From Corallococcus soli (lineage in GTDB: Bacteria; Myxococcota; Myxococcia; Myxococcales; Myxococcaceae), in contig NZ_JAAIYO010000001.1 of assembly GCF_014930455.1 (NCBI RefSeq), positions 682,001 to 746,000 of the forward strand: DNA of 64,000 nucleotides. Reading direction: 5' to 3'. A program made the translations under genes and the position numbers. The notes beneath the pieces were generated by a model that worked only from the letters and a program-made list of their open reading frames with translations, did no database searches and was not told where the DNA came from. Below, one piece after another: positions 9,080 to 18,822 of this stretch (the stretch's first letter is position 1; every line of letters starts with the position of its first letter).

Positions 9080-10888
9080 ATGCGGAGCGTGAGCCCCCCC
9101 GCCCGAAACCCCCGCGTCCCCTCCCGCTGGCTGAGCGCCCTGGCCCTGGCCACGCTCGTGCTCCTCAGCGGCTGTTCCGCCTTCTCCCGCGCGGTGCGCG
9201 AAGGCGACGCCTCCACCAAGGAGCGCCGCTGGGCGGAGGCGGAGGCGGCCTACCTGCGCGCCCTGGCCGCGGACCCACAGGCCTCCGAGGTCACGGTGAA
9301 GCTGCGCGCGGTGCGCAAGGAGTGGGGCGCGGAGGTGTACCAGGAGGCCGGCGCCGCCCATGCCTCCGGGGACCTGGCGTCCGCCACCAAACTGCTGGTG
9401 CGCGTGCTGGAGCTGGACCCCGACCATGACGGGGCCCGCGCGCTGCTCGCCCAGACGCTGGAGGCGCGCGTGGCGGTGGCCCTGGGCCTCTTGAAGGAGG
9501 AGAAGCTCCAGGATGCCCGCGCGGAATTGGACGCGGTGCTGGCCGTGGCGCCGGAGCACACGTCGGCCCGCAAGGGCGTGGACGCGGTGCAGGTGGCGTG
9601 GGCGAAGCGCTTCTTCGCGAGCGCGGAGACGCTGGAGAAGGCCGGCAAGCTGGGCAACGCGCTGCTGGCGTACGTGCGCGCGGACCAGGAGCGCGTGGGC
9701 GCCACCGCGGCCCGGGAGCGGGCGGAGGCGGTGCGGCTGAAGCTGCGCGACGAGGTGGCCTTCCTGGTGGTGGCCACGCCCGTGGACGACCAGGCCCAGG
9801 CGCCCGACGTCGCCCAGCGGCTGAGCGCGGGACGGCTGGCCACCTTCCTGCCCACGCAGCTGCCCCTGAAGGTCGTGACGGAGGCGCCCGCCGGGCGCGT
9901 GGGCGTGAAGCTGGAGCTCGCGCTGGAGCGCGTGCTGCCCCTCAAGGCGGTGGAGGAGTCGCAGCGCACGAAGCGCTACCTCGCGGGCAACCGCTCCGTG
10001 CCCAACCCCAAGCGCGGCCAGTTCGAATCGAAGCTGCTGGAGACGGAGCGCACCCTGGAGACGGTGGAGCGCAAGCAGGCCGCGGTGCTGCGCGAGTACC
10101 TGCGCGCCCAGGTGGAGCTGGGCACGCTGCGCGACGCCGCCGAGCGGTGCCGCGAGCGGGAGAAGCGCGAGTGCCGCGAGGCGCTGGTGGAGTGCGGCGA
10201 GGAGGCCCGCGCGGCGCAGAAGCCGGGCAGCATCCCCGGGGAGTGCAACCCGGAGCGCTGCTCCGGGCAGTGCACCCAGGACGAGGGCCTGATGGTGCAG
10301 AAGGCCAAGGCGGCGCGCGTGCTGGAGACGGCGGTGCAGGTGGCGCTGGACAAGGCGGAGACGCAGCGCACGGAGGTGCAGCGTCACCGCGACGCCGTCT
10401 TCCGCGAGCCCATCACCGTGGAGGAGCCCATGTATTCGGACTTCGTCTACGACGTGCAGCTGCACCGGCTCACCGTGACGGCCACCGTGACGGCGGTGAT
10501 GCGCGACCTGCTGTCGCCCCAGCAGGTGCCCGCGCCCAACACGCAGGACTACGCGGTGCTGCACGAGGACGTGGCCCACAGGGGCTATGACCGCTACGGC
10601 GTGCTCGCGGACCCCGTGCAGCTGCGCAACGAACTGGAGCTGCGCGTGGACGCGGGCGACAAGGCCGTGGCCGACCTGGCCAAGCGCGTGAAGGAGCGCT
10701 TCGACGTGTACCGCGGCAAGCGCGTGGAGGACGCCCGGCGCGGCATGGTGCGCCCCGGGGCCGAGGACGTGGTGGAGACCTCCGTGCGCGCGCTGCTGCT
10801 CACCGCCGACGCGCCCCCCCAGGACATCCTCCAGCCCGTCGCCCGCGCGCGCGGCCTCACGCGGCCGGAGGCGCTGCTCGGGCAGTAG
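9080..10888 (+). CDS. TPR-like outer-membrane lipoprotein, 602 aa
   Basis: The signal peptide ends in lipobox LLSGC (~residue 33). Residues ~35-220 are tetratricopeptide-like helices (EAEAAYLRALAADPQ, ATKLLVRVLELDPDHDGARALL). The centre is a charged coiled region with a Cys-rich patch at ~350-400 (ERCREREKREC, CNPERCSGQC), and the remainder is an alpha/beta segment. GGAGG lies 14 bases before the ATG, a long spacing, but there is no better in-frame start. It is probably a periplasm-facing scaffold. The intergenic stretch 8803-9079 before it shows no gene. It ends one base before the convergent MFS gene. Confidence 0.8.
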   Translation: MRSVSPPARNPRVPSRWLSALALATLVLLSGCSAFSRAVREGDASTKERRWAEAEAAYLRALAADPQASEVTVKLRAVRKEWGAEVYQEAGAAHASGDLASATKLLVRVLELDPDHDGARALLAQTLEARVAVALGLLKEEKLQDARAELDAVLAVAPEHTSARKGVDAVQVAWAKRFFASAETLEKAGKLGNALLAYVRADQERVGATAARERAEAVRLKLRDEVAFLVVATPVDDQAQAPDVAQRLSAGRLATFLPTQLPLKVVTEAPAGRVGVKLELALERVLPLKAVEESQRTKRYLAGNRSVPNPKRGQFESKLLETERTLETVERKQAAVLREYLRAQVELGTLRDAAERCREREKRECREALVECGEEARAAQKPGSIPGECNPERCSGQCTQDEGLMVQKAKAARVLETAVQVALDKAETQRTEVQRHRDAVFREPITVEEPMYSDFVYDVQLHRLTVTATVTAVMRDLLSPQQVPAPNTQDYAVLHEDVAHRGYDRYGVLADPVQLRNELELRVDAGDKAVADLAKRVKERFDVYRGKRVEDARRGMVRPGAEDVVETSVRALLLTADAPPQDILQPVARARGLTRPEALLGQ

Positions 10889-10889
10889 C

Positions 10890-12140
10890 TCAGTCCAGAC
10901 TGGTGCTCATCTCCGGGCGCTCCGTGCGCAGCGCCTCCACCCGGCGGCGGCGGGCGCCCGCGATGACCAGGTGCCAGCCACCCGCCGCGAGCCCCAGGAC
11001 GCAGCAGCCCACCCACAGCGCGGACGCGTTGAAGTGGCCCAGCGCCGCGCCGCCCAGCGCGGGGGCGGCGCTGGAGGCGAGCCCCCACATCATGAAGTAC
11101 GCGCCCTGGTAGCTGCCGCGCAGCTCCGTGGGCGCCAGGTCCGCCACCACCGTGGGCGCCACCGGCGACTGGGCCATCTCCCCCAGCGTCCACACCGCCA
11201 CGGCGAGCATCGCCCACGGCACGCCCGCCGGCAGGGCGTGCAGCCCGAAGCCCACCCCCGTCAGCAGGCCCGCGAGCGCCAGCGCGGTGGAGCGCCGCAT
11301 CCGGCCCACGAGGCGCGTGATGAACGGCTGCAGCGTGACGATGAGCACGCCGTTCACGGACATCACCAGGCCGTACTGCGCGGGCGTCAGCCCCTGCGCG
11401 GACAGCGTCACCGGCAGGCTCATGTGGCTCTGGAAGAAGAGGAGCGCCAGCGCGAAGACGGGCAGGCAGAACGCCAGGAACACGCCGTCCCGGAAGGGCG
11501 TCAGCAGGTCGCCCAGCGTGGAGCGCGCCGGGGCGTCCCGCGCCGCCTCCGGCCGCGTCTCCGGCACCAGCACCCACACGAAGCAGCCGTAGAGGAACGT
11601 CGTCACGGCGTCCGCGATGAAGAGCCACCGGTAGCCCATCCCCGCCAGCAGGCCGGCCAGCGGCAGCGCGAAGGCGTACCCCAGGTTGATGACCCAGTAG
11701 AGCAGCCCGTACGCCCGCGCCCGGTCGCGCGCCGGCACCACGTCCGCGATGGCCGCCGACACCGCCGGGCGGTACAGCTCCCCCATCAGGCCCAGCAGGA
11801 AGGCCGCGACCGCGATGCGCCCGGGCGTCTCCGAGAAGCCGATGAATACCATCGCCCCCGAGCCCAGCCACAGGCCGCCCGCGAGCGTGAGGCGCCGGCC
11901 CACCCGGTCCGCGAGCATGCCGCCCAGGGGCGCCGCCAGCACCGCGCCCGCGCCGTTCAGCGACACGATGAGGCCCGTCTGCTCCACGCTGAAGCCGCGC
12001 TCGCGCGTCAGGTACAGCGCCAGGAAGGGCGCGACGAAGGCGCCCAGCCGGTTCACCAGGGTGCCCACCCACAGCACCCAATAGGTCCGGGGCAGGCCAC
12101 CCCCACCGAGCGCTCTCAACACCATGGCAACGGGATTCAT
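10890..12140 (-). CDS. MFS transporter
   Basis: About 416 residues form twelve hydrophobic segments. The cytoplasmic loop GGMLADRVGRRLTLAGG between helices 2 and 3 is the MFS signature (G-x-x-x-D-R-x-G-R-R). The open frame extends ~30 codons upstream with a basic, non-membrane sequence, so the ATG at 12140 (MNPVAMVLR) is preferred; ATG 12125 is another option. Drug or metabolite efflux is typical for such two-times-six transporters, but the substrate is not readable. It is divergent from the AEC transporter across 229 bases. Confidence 0.88.
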   Translation of the reverse strand: MNPVAMVLRALGGGGLPRTYWVLWVGTLVNRLGAFVAPFLALYLTRERGFSVEQTGLIVSLNGAGAVLAAPLGGMLADRVGRRLTLAGGLWLGSGAMVFIGFSETPGRIAVAAFLLGLMGELYRPAVSAAIADVVPARDRARAYGLLYWVINLGYAFALPLAGLLAGMGYRWLFIADAVTTFLYGCFVWVLVPETRPEAARDAPARSTLGDLLTPFRDGVFLAFCLPVFALALLFFQSHMSLPVTLSAQGLTPAQYGLVMSVNGVLIVTLQPFITRLVGRMRRSTALALAGLLTGVGFGLHALPAGVPWAMLAVAVWTLGEMAQSPVAPTVVADLAPTELRGSYQGAYFMMWGLASSAAPALGGAALGHFNASALWVGCCVLGLAAGGWHLVIAGARRRRVEALRTERPEMSTSLD

Positions 12141-12369
12141 GCAGGGGGCCCGACGGGGACGCGGCACCAGGGCTGACCGCGCGTGGGACAATGCGCCCAC
12201 GCCGCGTGCATTTCCATGACCTCCCGCCTCCACCGGGCGGTTGGGGCTTCATGCATTCCAACCGCGCGGGAAACACACCTTCCGGGGCGTGTGCTCCGGG
12301 CTGGACTTCCGGGGAGGGCTCCTCCAGGTTGCGCCGCCACCGACACGGGAAGGCGGGACGAAGCAGGGC

Positions 12370-13275
12370 ATGGGTCAGGTCATCGGACTGCTGGGCGTGT
12401 GCCTGGTGCTGGGGGTGCTGGCCCGCCGCAGCGGCCGCTTCCCGGAGGCCACGGCGTCGGTCTTCAACGCCTTCCTCCTCAACGTGTCGCTGCCCGCGCT
12501 GGTGCTGCGCTCCATGCACCGGCTGCAGTTCACGCCCGGGCTGATGGTGGCCGCGGTGGCCCCGTGGCTGCTCTTCCTGGGGGCGCTCGCGTTCCTGCGC
12601 CTGCTCGGCCCCCGGCTGGGGCTGTCGCGCGAGTCGGTGACGGCGCTGGTGCTCACCGCGGGGCTGGGCAACACCGCCTTCGTGGGCCTGCCCATGGCCG
12701 CCGCGCTGCTGGGCCCAGACGGCGTGGCGGTGGCGGTGGTGGCGGACCAGTTGGGCTCGTTCATGGTGGTGGCGACGCTGGCCACGCTGACGGCGGCGAA
12801 GGCCCACGCCGGGGCCTCCCTGTCCGTGGGCACGCTCGCGCGCAGGGTGCTGGTGTTCCCGCCGTTCCAGGCGCTGGTGGTGGCGCTGCTGCTGCGGCCC
12901 TTCGGCTTCCCGGACTGGCTGGACGCGGTGCTGCAACGGCTGGGCGACCTGCTCACGCCGCTGGCGCTCTTCATCGTGGGCTTCCAGCTGCGGCTGGGCG
13001 GACTGCGCGCCCGCGTGCCGGCGCTCGCGCTGGGGCTGTCCTACAAGCTGGTGCTCGCGCCGCTGGCCGTGCTGGCCGTGCTGGCGTTCGTGCCGGGGCT
13101 GGCGCTGGTGGTGAAGCAGGCCACGGTGCTGCAAATCGCCATGGCGCCCATGGTGACGGCGGCCCTGCTCGCCGCGGAGTACGAACTGGATCCGGAGCTG
13201 GCGGTGCTGATGGTGGGCGTGGGCATCCCGCTGTCGTTCTTCACCGCGCCGCTGCTCATGGCCCAGGTGCACTGA
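12370..13275 (+). CDS. AEC-family (auxin efflux carrier-like) permease
   Basis: The 301-residue membrane protein has about ten hydrophobic helices. The N-terminal GVLARRSGRFPEATASVFNAF and SLPALVLRSM, and the central AGLGNTAFVGLPMAAALLG, are characteristic of AEC transporters, which export organic acids or other small anions. ATG 12370 was chosen because upstream codons are not membrane-like. A strong bidirectional hairpin follows the stop. Confidence 0.9.
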   Translation: MGQVIGLLGVCLVLGVLARRSGRFPEATASVFNAFLLNVSLPALVLRSMHRLQFTPGLMVAAVAPWLLFLGALAFLRLLGPRLGLSRESVTALVLTAGLGNTAFVGLPMAAALLGPDGVAVAVVADQLGSFMVVATLATLTAAKAHAGASLSVGTLARRVLVFPPFQALVVALLLRPFGFPDWLDAVLQRLGDLLTPLALFIVGFQLRLGGLRARVPALALGLSYKLVLAPLAVLAVLAFVPGLALVVKQATVLQIAMAPMVTAALLAAEYELDPELAVLMVGVGIPLSFFTAPLLMAQVH

Positions 13276-13284
13276 GCGAAAAAA

Positions 13285-13316
13285 GAGGGGAATCGCGGCC
13301 TGGCGCGACTCCCCTC
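13285..13316. terminator. Bidirectional intrinsic terminator
   Basis: GAGGGGAATCGCG, a six-base loop and CGCGACTCCCCTC form a 13-bp stem with one mismatch. Six A residues (13279-13284) precede it, giving a U-tract to minus-strand transcripts, and GTTTTT follows at ~13330 for the plus strand. It separates the convergent AEC and zinc-ribbon genes. Confidence 0.85.
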
Positions 13317-13402
13317 GTGTCTCCGCACTGTTTTTCCGTCCGCTGCCGCCACGGGTGGATGCTCCCCGGGCGGGCTGTCGTCGTGGGGAAGGACGCCCTG
13401 CG

Positions 13403-13612
13403 CTACGCGAGCGCCGTGGTCTCGAAGGACAGCTCCACGCCGTTGGGCTTCACGCGCATCTGGGGACGCGACAGCACGTGGCAGTGGGGGCAATAGCCGT
13501 GGGCGCCCGCGGGCGTGGCACGGATGGAGACCGCGCCGCCGCACGCCATGCAGCCCTCGGGAAGATCGAAGTCCGCGAATCGCTCTCCGCTCTGGGTCTC
13601 GAATTGGGTCAT
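13403..13612 (-). CDS. Small zinc-ribbon protein
   Basis: The 69-residue soluble protein has two Cys pairs, CMACGG (~21-25) and YCPHCHV (~40-45), the spacing of a rubredoxin-like zinc ribbon. The rest is short beta-strand-like sequence ending in SFETTALA. Such stand-alone ribbons are common in myxobacteria, and their partners are unknown. The terminator at 13285-13316 lies directly downstream. Confidence 0.75.
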   Translation of the reverse strand: MTQFETQSGERFADFDLPEGCMACGGAVSIRATPAGAHGYCPHCHVLSRPQMRVKPNGVELSFETTALA

Positions 13613-13863
13613 GCCATTGAGTTAACGCAGGATCCGCGAGACACAAGCAGACTGGACTCTTCTCGCAAGGACCCGCCTCCCTCCTCCGCCCTTCCTTGCA
13701 GGGGCGGCGGGCAGCAAGGGCCGGGCGGGCCTGCAAACGTTACCGGGCGGCCACCGACTGCTCACCCGCCGACACCGCAACCCGCTGTTCGGTCTGGGGT
13801 GGGCTGGCACGGCTCTTCCATAGGACGCCCCCTCGGACGGCAACGGGACGGGGGAGGTGTGGG

Positions 13864-14109
13864 ATGGGTGTGGAAACCACGGTGAAGGTCGTGTGCGACC
13901 GGAAGGGCTGGCGGGTGGATGTCTCCCCGGGGGAGGGGGACTTCCGGCGCTACCGCTACGGGAGCGAGGCGCAGGCGCGCTTCTTCGCGGCGGTGTTCGC
14001 GCTGGGGCCCCGCGTGCTGCCCCCCAAGGACCATGCGCGAAGGCGGCAGGGGGCCCGCTTGCCTCTACCCATGCGGCCGGCTTTCGGAGAGGCTTCGATG
14101 CATGAGTGA
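13864..14109 (+). CDS. Small conserved hypothetical protein, 81 aa
   Basis: GGAGGT at 13853-13858, five bases before the ATG, fixes the start within a longer open frame. The product begins MGVETTVKVVCDRKGWRVDV and contains a plausible beta-hairpin then a helix (SEAQARFFAAVFALG), with a basic tail. No family is recognised. The stop overlaps the following gene by eight bases, so the two are probably co-translated. Confidence 0.7.
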   Translation: MGVETTVKVVCDRKGWRVDVSPGEGDFRRYRYGSEAQARFFAAVFALGPRVLPPKDHARRRQGARLPLPMRPAFGEASMHE

Positions 14110-14398
14110 TGCTCCCAAGCCCAAGCCCTTCATCCTCCCCAACCGGCAGCACGTCACCAAGGAGCCGGATCCCGGCGGCCGCTGGTCCGCGCAGTTCCCG
14201 GACATGATCGGCTACACCAGCCAGGGCGGCGGCAAGGTGCCGGCCGACTTCGGCTGGAACACCAACCCCAAGCAGTGGCAGGAGGAGCTGACGCCGCAGA
14301 CGCTGGCGGAGCGCTTCGACGAGCTGCGCATCCTGCCGCCGAAGCAGGAGGCCCCGGCGCTGCCCGCGTCCGCGACGCCTCCGACGAACAAGCCCTGA
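14102..14398 (+). CDS. Small hypothetical protein, 98 aa
   Basis: It begins MSDAPKPKPFILPNRQH inside the end of the preceding gene (eight-base overlap). It is soluble and Pro/Lys-rich at both ends, with a Trp-containing core (GGRWSAQFPDMIGY, FGWNTNPKQWQEEL). Function is unknown. It is convergent with the next gene, 13 bases apart. Confidence 0.7.
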   Translation: MSDAPKPKPFILPNRQHVTKEPDPGGRWSAQFPDMIGYTSQGGGKVPADFGWNTNPKQWQEELTPQTLAERFDELRILPPKQEAPALPASATPPTNKP

Positions 14399-14411
14399 GC
14401 CGCTGAAGCGC

Positions 14412-15596
14412 TCAGCTGAACGGCAGGCTGGCCAGCCGCTCGCGGAAGCGGGCGAGCAGGTCCCGCGCTCCGGCCTCGTTGAGCCCCGCGGCGGCCTCCT
14501 GACGCCCCTTGCGCAGGAAGACGTCGAAGGGGGCAGCGCGGCCGGAGAGCGCGCCCGCGGCCTCCACCGCCTCCTCCAGGACGCGCGCCGCGCCCGGTGA
14601 GCCCAGCTCCAGGTGCATGTCCACCTGCTCCAGGCGGACACCGCTCGCGGCCCACACCGCGCGGTCGTGCACGGTGAGCCAGGCGCGCGTCACCTCCTCC
14701 ATCGCCTCCTCCAGGAGCGCGAGGAAGGGCTCCACCAGCCCCGGCAGCACGTCCGGCCCCAGCTCCGGCCGGGCGCCCGCCTCGCGCAGCCGGCCCCGCG
14801 TCGCGACGAGCTCGCGCTTGGTGGGCGTGCGCAGCGCGAGCGACGAGGACAGCGACACGAACGCCGCGAGGCTCTCCTCCGCCTGCCGCGCCAGCGCGGG
14901 CCGCTGGGCGTCCGTCGCCTTGGCCGCGCGCTCCAGCCGTCCCTGGAGCGACCGGCGCAGGTCCGCCGCCGCGCCCCGGAGGGCCACGCGCGCGCCCACC
15001 TGGTGGGAATAGCCGGGCACCACGTCCTCGCGCCGCACGTCCGCGAAGGCCGCGGCGGTGAGGTAGACGAGGTCGCCCACGCGGTTGCGGAAGTCCGCGC
15101 GCGACGCGGCCAGCTCCGACATCAGCGTCCAGCGGTCGCTCACCACCTCCGGCCGCCGCATCTGCACGCCCAGCTCCTGCACGCGCTTCGCCAGCCGCTC
15201 GGCGCTCGCGTGCAGCACGGCCTCCGCTTCCTGCGCGCGGCGCTCGTCGGAGCTGGAGGGGGGCGGGGCCCAGCCGCCGTCACCGGACGCGGGACGGGCC
15301 GGCGGGGGGAAGGCGTCGCGGATGGCGACGACCAGGCGGTTGACGTCCACCAGCGTGTCGCCGATGGCGGGGGCCATCGTCTCCCAGAGGGACAGGTCCG
15401 CGCCGTCGTCGGGTTCGGCGGTGGTGGGCTCGTACTTCACGACGTTCAGGTGGCCCAGCCGGTCGATGGCGACCGCGGCCGCCTGGTAGACCTTGCGCAG
15501 CCGCGCCGCGAAGTCCCGATCCATCAGGGACTCGAGCAGCGTTTCCAGGCGGGGAGGCAGGGCATCCTGCGGGGGGCGGTTCTTCGGCGCGACCAT
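14412..15596 (-). CDS. Hypothetical helical protein, 394 aa
   Basis: ATG 15596 (MVAPKNRPPQ) is preferred to an upstream in-frame ATG because the added ~38 residues are not protein-like and would enter the divergent promoter region. The product is soluble and almost entirely helical, rich in Ala, Arg, Glu and Leu, with no signal or recognised motif. It contains segments such as LLESLMDRDFAARLRKVYQA. It is divergent from the macroglobulin pair with 100 bases between starts. Confidence 0.65.
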   Translation of the reverse strand: MVAPKNRPPQDALPPRLETLLESLMDRDFAARLRKVYQAAAVAIDRLGHLNVVKYEPTTAEPDDGADLSLWETMAPAIGDTLVDVNRLVVAIRDAFPPPARPASGDGGWAPPPSSSDERRAQEAEAVLHASAERLAKRVQELGVQMRRPEVVSDRWTLMSELAASRADFRNRVGDLVYLTAAAFADVRREDVVPGYSHQVGARVALRGAAADLRRSLQGRLERAAKATDAQRPALARQAEESLAAFVSLSSSLALRTPTKRELVATRGRLREAGARPELGPDVLPGLVEPFLALLEEAMEEVTRAWLTVHDRAVWAASGVRLEQVDMHLELGSPGAARVLEEAVEAAGALSGRAAPFDVFLRKGRQEAAAGLNEAGARDLLARFRERLASLPFS

Positions 15597-15696
15597 GGCG
15601 CGGCACCCTAGCCCAGCCACCCCCGCGCGCGGCAGAAGGTGGCGGGTGGGGACCTTCCCGGGATTTCCGGCGTACAGTGGCCGAAGGGGAGAATGC

Positions 15697-18600
15697 ATGA
15701 CAGTGCGCAACCATCGCAGGCGGTGGGTGACGGGGGGGCTGGGGCTCCTGGTCGTGGGCGGGGGGCTGGCCTTCCTGGCCTCCGGGAGGTGCCTGTCCGC
15801 CTGGGTGTTCCAGGGCGTGGACGTGCGCCGGTGTCCGGATGGCGCGTTCCGTCAGACGGCGGGGCTGTCCGCGCAGGGGCTGGCGCGGGGCGCTTCCACC
15901 CGGGTCCACGTCTGGGCGGAGGCGCACGGGGTGGACGACCGCGGCCACGCGCTCAATGCGCCCGTGGGCCGGGGCTCCCCGGAGCTGTTCCTGGTGGATG
16001 CGGCCGGCAAGGAGATGCCCCTGCCGGTGGACGCGAAGTCCCGGTGGAAGCGCGACGGTGACGGTCCGCTGAACGCGCCGGTGACGCTGCCCCAGGTGCC
16101 GGACGGGGACTACCGGCTGCGCGCGCGCGTCACCACGCCGCTGGGCACCGACAGCGTGGACGCGCCCCTGCCGCTGTACGCGCCCGCGCGCGTGCGCGTG
16201 CTGACCGACCGCCCCCTCTACGAGCCCGGGCACCGGGTGCGCTTCCGCGCGGTGGCGCTGCGGGCGAAGGACCTGTCGCCGCTCGACGGGCGGCCCGGGA
16301 CCTGGTTGGTGAAGGACCCCACCGGGGAGGTGGTGCTGGAGGAGAGAGCGCCCGCGGGGCCCTGGGGCGTGGTGGCCGGGGACCTGCCGCTGGACCGGGG
16401 CGCGCCCACCGGCGACTGGACGGTGGCGTGGACCAGCGGCGGCGCTTCCGGTGAAGCCCGCTTCACGGTGGAGCCCTTCACGCTGCCGCGCCTGCGGCTG
16501 GAGGCCCGGAGCCCCAGGCCCTTCTGGCGCGCGAACGAGACGCCAGAGGTGACGGGCGAGGTCGCGTACGCGTCCGGCGCGCCGCTGGCGGACACGGACG
16601 TGGCGCTGGAGTGGAGCCATGCCGGCGCGTGGCCGCCCCCGACGGAGTGGCTCAAGGGCGAGCTGCCGAAGAAGGCGCGCACCGACGCCGCGGGCCGCTT
16701 CCGGGTGACCCTGCCCCGCGTGCCCGCGGACCTGCGCGGACAGTCCACGCTGAGCGCGCGCGTGGAGGCCCGCGACGCGACGGGGGAGCCAGTGCGGGGC
16801 GCGGTGTCGCTGCTGTTGTCCGAGGACGCGCTGGCCGTGTCGTCGGTGACGGAGCTGGAGGACGGGCTGCTCGCGGGCTTCAGCAACCGCGTCTACCTGC
16901 GCGCCACCACCGCCGCCGGCCGGGTGCTGCCGGGCGCGGAGGTGACGGTGACGCGCGCGTGGGACCCGAAGGACCCCGGCGTGAGCGCGGTCGCGGACGA
17001 GGACGGCGTGGCCGCCTTCCAGCTGGACCCCGGCCCCGCGGTGAACGTGGTGGTGCCGCCCCTGCCGGTCCGGCCCACGCCGCGCCCGCCACCGGTGTCG
17101 GTGGCGTCGTCGTTGGACCTGCTGAACGAGGAGGGGGGCCAGCAGCCGTCGCTCGCGGATCAGCTCGCGCTGGAGCGCCTGCTGCCCGCCCTCCACCCCT
17201 GCGCGCGCTTCGTCTCCGGGGCGCAGGGAGGCGTCCGGGTGGCGCTGTCCGCGCGGGTGGGCCCGTCGGGACAGGTGCTGGACGTGGCCGGCACGGAGGA
17301 GGGCGTGGGTTCATGCATGGCGGCGGTGCTGCGGGCGCGCGGCCTGCCGTCCGGCGCGGAGCGGATGCTCGTGCTCCAGTTCAACGTCAGGGAGCCAGGC
17401 CTGCCCACGTTGCACCCCACCACCCAGGCGGCCGCCGGGAGCACGGGGCCGATGGACGCGGCCCTGGCGCAGCCCGCGCTGGACGCGCGCTCCTGTCTGC
17501 CCCCGGACCTGTCGACCCCCACCCTGTTGCCCGCCGTGATGACGTGGCGCCAGGCGCGCGGGAAGCGGGACGTGGCGCTGTCCTGGCTGCCGCTGTCCTC
17601 GGGCGACACCGGGCTCTCCGCGTCGGTGCTGCCGTGCCTGAAGGAGCGGCTGGCCCGGCTGCGCCTGCCGGAGCAGCAGGAGGAGCCGGGGGGGGACAGC
17701 TCCATCGGGGGCTCCATGGGCGTGGTGCGCTTCACCGCGCAGCCCGCGCGGCCCGCGCAGCCCGCGCGGCGCATCTCCCGGGCCCAGCAGGAATGGGCCA
17801 CCACGTTCCTGGGCTACGAGCTGAAGGTGAAGGCGAAGTGGGAGGGCCAGGACGTGGGCGACACGACGCTGGTGCTGCGCCCCGCGGCGCTGCCGCCCCT
17901 GCGCCTGCGGGCCACGCCGGTGCTGGCGAAGGCGGGCGAAGCGGTGAAGGTGGAGCTGCTGCGCGGCCCGGGCTTCCGGGGTGAGCTGCCCCGGACGCTG
18001 GAGCTGGTGGCGGGGCAGACGCGGCTGAGGGCGGAGGTGGACCCGGCCACGCGCTGGGCGCACTTCACGCTGCCCGCGGACTTCGAGGGCTGGGCCCATG
18101 TGGAGGGCGTGGCCGCGCAGGCGCGCGTGTACGTGGCGCCGCGCGCGAAGCTGGCGGTGGAGGTGTCGCCGGACAAGCCCGCGTACGCGCCCGGGGAACT
18201 CGCGCACCTGCGGGTGCACACGGTGGTGGACGGCCAGGAGGGGCCCGCGGCGGTGGGCCTCTTCGGCGTGGATGAGATGCTCGCGCAGCTGGCGCCGCTG
18301 CCGGGCCCGGACGCGCTGGAGGGCCTGCGGCCCGCGCCCACGGTGGCGACGCCGGCCTTCGGCGTGCTGGACGGACAGGCGCTGGCCATGGGGCGCATCC
18401 GGGGCGCGAACGCGGCGGCGGCGGCGCTGCTGCGCGTGACGGAGGTGCCGACGCTGGAGGACGTGGAGACGCGCGTGAGCGCGAACGCGACGAGCCCCTT
18501 CTCCCCGGACGCGGAGCTGACGGAGCCCTTCTACGCGGTGCTGATGGAGCTGCACGCCCAGACGCGCAAGTGGGAGGAGACGGCGCCCAAGGGCGAGACG

Positions 18601-18822
18601 CTGGACCCGGCGGGCCTCGCCCGGCTGTGGGCGGCGTCGCTCACCGCGTGCGAGCAGCGCGGGGAGAAGGTGACGGATGCGTTCGGGCGCAGGCTGCGGC
18701 TGTCACGCCTGCCCCCCGACCTGTTGTCGCTGACGGATCCCCGCGCCGTGGTGGTGAGTGGGACGCGGCTGCCGGAAGACGTCGTGAACTGGGGCGCGTG
18801 GGTCGCCCGGGAGTCGCCATGA
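15697..18822 (+). CDS. Bacterial alpha-2-macroglobulin, N-terminal half (MG domains)
   Basis: The 1041-residue envelope protein has an N-terminal membrane/signal segment (~9-30). The motif TDRPLYEPGHRVRFRAVALR (~170-190) is the MG2 signature of alpha-2-macroglobulins, and further beta-sandwich MG domains follow on both sides. Residues ~490-690 form an insertion with two tandem modules of the form HPCARFV...GSCMAAVLRARGLPSG and RSCLPPDL...LPCLKERLARLRLP. These resemble the AgmX/PglI C-terminal-type domain of myxobacterial gliding proteins (weak, by eye). The stop overlaps the next start (ATGA), so the two halves are coupled. Periplasmic protease trapping is the family role. Confidence 0.8.
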   Translation: MTVRNHRRRWVTGGLGLLVVGGGLAFLASGRCLSAWVFQGVDVRRCPDGAFRQTAGLSAQGLARGASTRVHVWAEAHGVDDRGHALNAPVGRGSPELFLVDAAGKEMPLPVDAKSRWKRDGDGPLNAPVTLPQVPDGDYRLRARVTTPLGTDSVDAPLPLYAPARVRVLTDRPLYEPGHRVRFRAVALRAKDLSPLDGRPGTWLVKDPTGEVVLEERAPAGPWGVVAGDLPLDRGAPTGDWTVAWTSGGASGEARFTVEPFTLPRLRLEARSPRPFWRANETPEVTGEVAYASGAPLADTDVALEWSHAGAWPPPTEWLKGELPKKARTDAAGRFRVTLPRVPADLRGQSTLSARVEARDATGEPVRGAVSLLLSEDALAVSSVTELEDGLLAGFSNRVYLRATTAAGRVLPGAEVTVTRAWDPKDPGVSAVADEDGVAAFQLDPGPAVNVVVPPLPVRPTPRPPPVSVASSLDLLNEEGGQQPSLADQLALERLLPALHPCARFVSGAQGGVRVALSARVGPSGQVLDVAGTEEGVGSCMAAVLRARGLPSGAERMLVLQFNVREPGLPTLHPTTQAAAGSTGPMDAALAQPALDARSCLPPDLSTPTLLPAVMTWRQARGKRDVALSWLPLSSGDTGLSASVLPCLKERLARLRLPEQQEEPGGDSSIGGSMGVVRFTAQPARPAQPARRISRAQQEWATTFLGYELKVKAKWEGQDVGDTTLVLRPAALPPLRLRATPVLAKAGEAVKVELLRGPGFRGELPRTLELVAGQTRLRAEVDPATRWAHFTLPADFEGWAHVEGVAAQARVYVAPRAKLAVEVSPDKPAYAPGELAHLRVHTVVDGQEGPAAVGLFGVDEMLAQLAPLPGPDALEGLRPAPTVATPAFGVLDGQALAMGRIRGANAAAAALLRVTEVPTLEDVETRVSANATSPFSPDAELTEPFYAVLMELHAQTRKWEETAPKGETLDPAGLARLWAASLTACEQRGEKVTDAFGRRLRLSRLPPDLLSLTDPRAVVVSGTRLPEDVVNWGAWVARESP

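Noticed and set aside
10594-13272. 892-codon minus-strand frame across the AEC and MFS genes
   Set aside because: Its translation is His/Arg/Gln-rich noise. The AEC motifs on the plus strand and the MFS motifs in another minus frame are unambiguous.
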